DNA from: Lycium barbarum
Taxonomy: Eukaryota > Streptophyta > Magnoliopsida > Solanales > Solanaceae
Reading direction: 5' to 3'
Assembly (NCBI RefSeq): GCF_019175385.1
Contig: NC_083338.1
Coordinates: 68,270,712-68,334,711 of the forward strand
Length of the DNA stretch: 64,000 bases
In this document: positions 60,589-64,000 of the stretch, piece by piece
Layout: each line of letters starts with the position of its first letter
Numbering within the stretch: position 1 is the first letter of the stretch
Program-made: the position numbers and the translations under genes
Notes under the pieces: model-generated
Seen by the model: the letters and a program-made list of their open reading frames with translations, nothing else
Database searches by the model: none
Told to the model about the DNA's origin: nothing

Positions 60589-61061
60589 GTAGCCACACAG
60601 GGCTCCCAGTTTCAAGTAAAAGGTATAAAGGTGTCGGAACTTACCTCACATATTGCACCTCGAGACGTACTTGATCCTTTAACGATCTGTCCTATTATAC
60701 CTTCCTATCTACCTCCCCTTTCATTCTTCAACTTTAGATGTTAATCATACCTCACTATTCTTACCTTATCCGACATGCCTCTTTCGCACCGTTACTTACC
60801 TGTGTACTTTGTAACTTCCAATATCGTTAGTCGCTTCCTTCTGTCGATGTCGTTCTTCAGCTGAAATCAAAGGTTAGTATAAGGAATTTCATTTCCTATG
60901 GCAGGGCTCTATCGCATCATCTTAGATATGCAAGAAAGGTAACATCCTAAATGTCCTGTAGCTTCCTGTTTATAGATGTGGTGCACAACACACCGATAAA
61001 CAAGACTCTACTAGACACGGTCTGTAGACACTCCGAGGATGAACTGCTCTGATACCACTTT
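60589..61061 (-). mobile_element. Element D interior, right (5') part with primer site
   Basis: The 5' end of D's interior on the minus strand, matching 1-263 and reversed 29070-29510. The iMet primer site TGGTATCAGAGC lies at 61046-61057. No gag start is visible. Confidence 0.85.
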
Positions 61062-63262
<2,201 letters not shown>

Positions 63263-63298
63263 TCCTTCCCCCCTTTAGAACATTCGTCCTCGAATGTT
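63263..63298 (-). other. Polypurine tract and stem-loop of the second D unit
   Basis: Minus-strand purine tract (63263-63277) and stem-loop AACATTCG-AGGA-CGAATGTT (63279-63298), as at 46418-46453. Confidence 0.85.
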
Positions 63299-64000
63299 AA
63301 ACTGGTCCTGAACTCCCAATACTTTCTCGAGTGTCCTCTTATTTAATTATGCCCTTCACATACTTCTTTCGTGGGTCGATTCGCTATAATTCACTATAAC
63401 GCATTCCAGGTCTCTACATAGTCATTCCTATAATAGTTCCTCTTCTGTTTCTTCTCGAGGTAATAATTCCACGTCGTTGTCTTCACTCTTGTCCTTATTT
63501 TTTAGTCGGTTATCAGTTGTATTTCCAGCTGTTCTGCTGAAGTGTTACTGTCTCTCTTATTTGCATACTGTTCAGTTGTACTGTCATCGATTGATTCGGA
63601 CTGGTACTCTTGGTGCACGTAGTCATAACTCGACTCCTTCTTCTCCTATAGTTACTCCCTTAAGATATCGTTCCCTTCATCTTACCTCTTAATCTTTAAA
63701 TAAGATTTTTATAACGTGCAGACGTCCCTCGTCGGTTCATTAGACTTTAATATCCCTGGAGTATTGCATGCTTCTGGTGACCTGTAGACCCCTCACAGGT
63801 TCTACGAGTAAAACGAAATTTCCCGGAGGGTAACATTTTTCCACTCCAATATCCTTGCTTTACTCTGTTGCTACAGTCCGTATTCTGGAATCCTCAGCAT
63901 CATGTGTCACTTTCTGACTTTCCCTTAAAGGTTTTTAACTATCACTTGCTTTTAGTTCTTGATCTTGATCTATAGGGTTAGCTATCAAATAGCGCTAGGG
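63299..64000 (-). mobile_element. Second D-type interior (cut by the right edge)
   Basis: Nearly identical to 46454-47170 with only scattered changes. Pol-less, as in D. Continues past the window. Confidence 0.85.

Overview
The window looks like nuclear DNA from a dicot plant, most likely a Solanaceae genome. I base this on the repeat types: iMet-primed Ty3/gypsy chromovirus LTR elements, a SIRE/Maximus-like Ty1/copia element, and long non-autonomous LTR elements whose LTRs end in ...GGGTTGGGTCGTGACA. I found no intact host gene, tRNA gene, CRISPR array or bacterial feature. Almost all of it is nested LTR retrotransposons in several stages of decay. The family placement is from memory and was not checked against a database.

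Layout, left to right. Element A (minus strand) enters from the left edge (1-263 internal, 264-2835 5' LTR). It sits inside the 3' LTR of element B (minus; 2836-10804), which keeps an integrase/chromodomain remnant and a decayed acidic 'MKRSASD' ORF. B sits in the integrase end of chromovirus J (plus; 10805 onward, 3' LTR from 11241). J's LTR is split by solo LTR H (13008-15421, target duplication GTATG). LTR I (15916-18038) and an unassigned stretch follow. Next is L, a pol-less SIRE-like copia derivative (18533-24245), whose 3' LTR is broken by LTR K (24246-25825). K is broken by element D (minus, from 25826). D's 3' LTR contains full-length element C (plus; 26256-44396, target duplication CATAA), and C's interior contains full-length element G (plus; 30683-39846, target duplication GAAAC). 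D's interior contains full-length chromovirus F (minus; 50282-60583, target duplication GTATC). After the next D-type LTR (61062-63262) a second D-type interior starts directly (63263 to the edge), so D is a tandem LTR-interior-LTR-interior array.

How they relate. F carries recognisable gag-protease-RT-RNaseH-integrase-chromodomain coding, but gag is frameshifted and pol has four nonsense codons. C, D, A and G lack pol and resemble LARD-type non-autonomous elements. F, C, D, B and G share the iMet primer site, the purine tract, a stem-loop just upstream of that tract and several LTR modules, so the non-autonomous copies may have been mobilised by F-like relatives.

The less expected signals are: (1) an ordered LTR module found across otherwise divergent families, with splice-donor-like sites, a GGAAATGCTGCCC box and a pair of hairpins whose second stem covaries; (2) family-specific arrays of short palindromes, mostly TACGG-N-CCGTA, near the predicted promoter; (3) a 5S-rRNA-like segment with an internal Pol III promoter inside G; and (4) an acidic ORF shared by G and B that I cannot assign to any retrotransposon protein.
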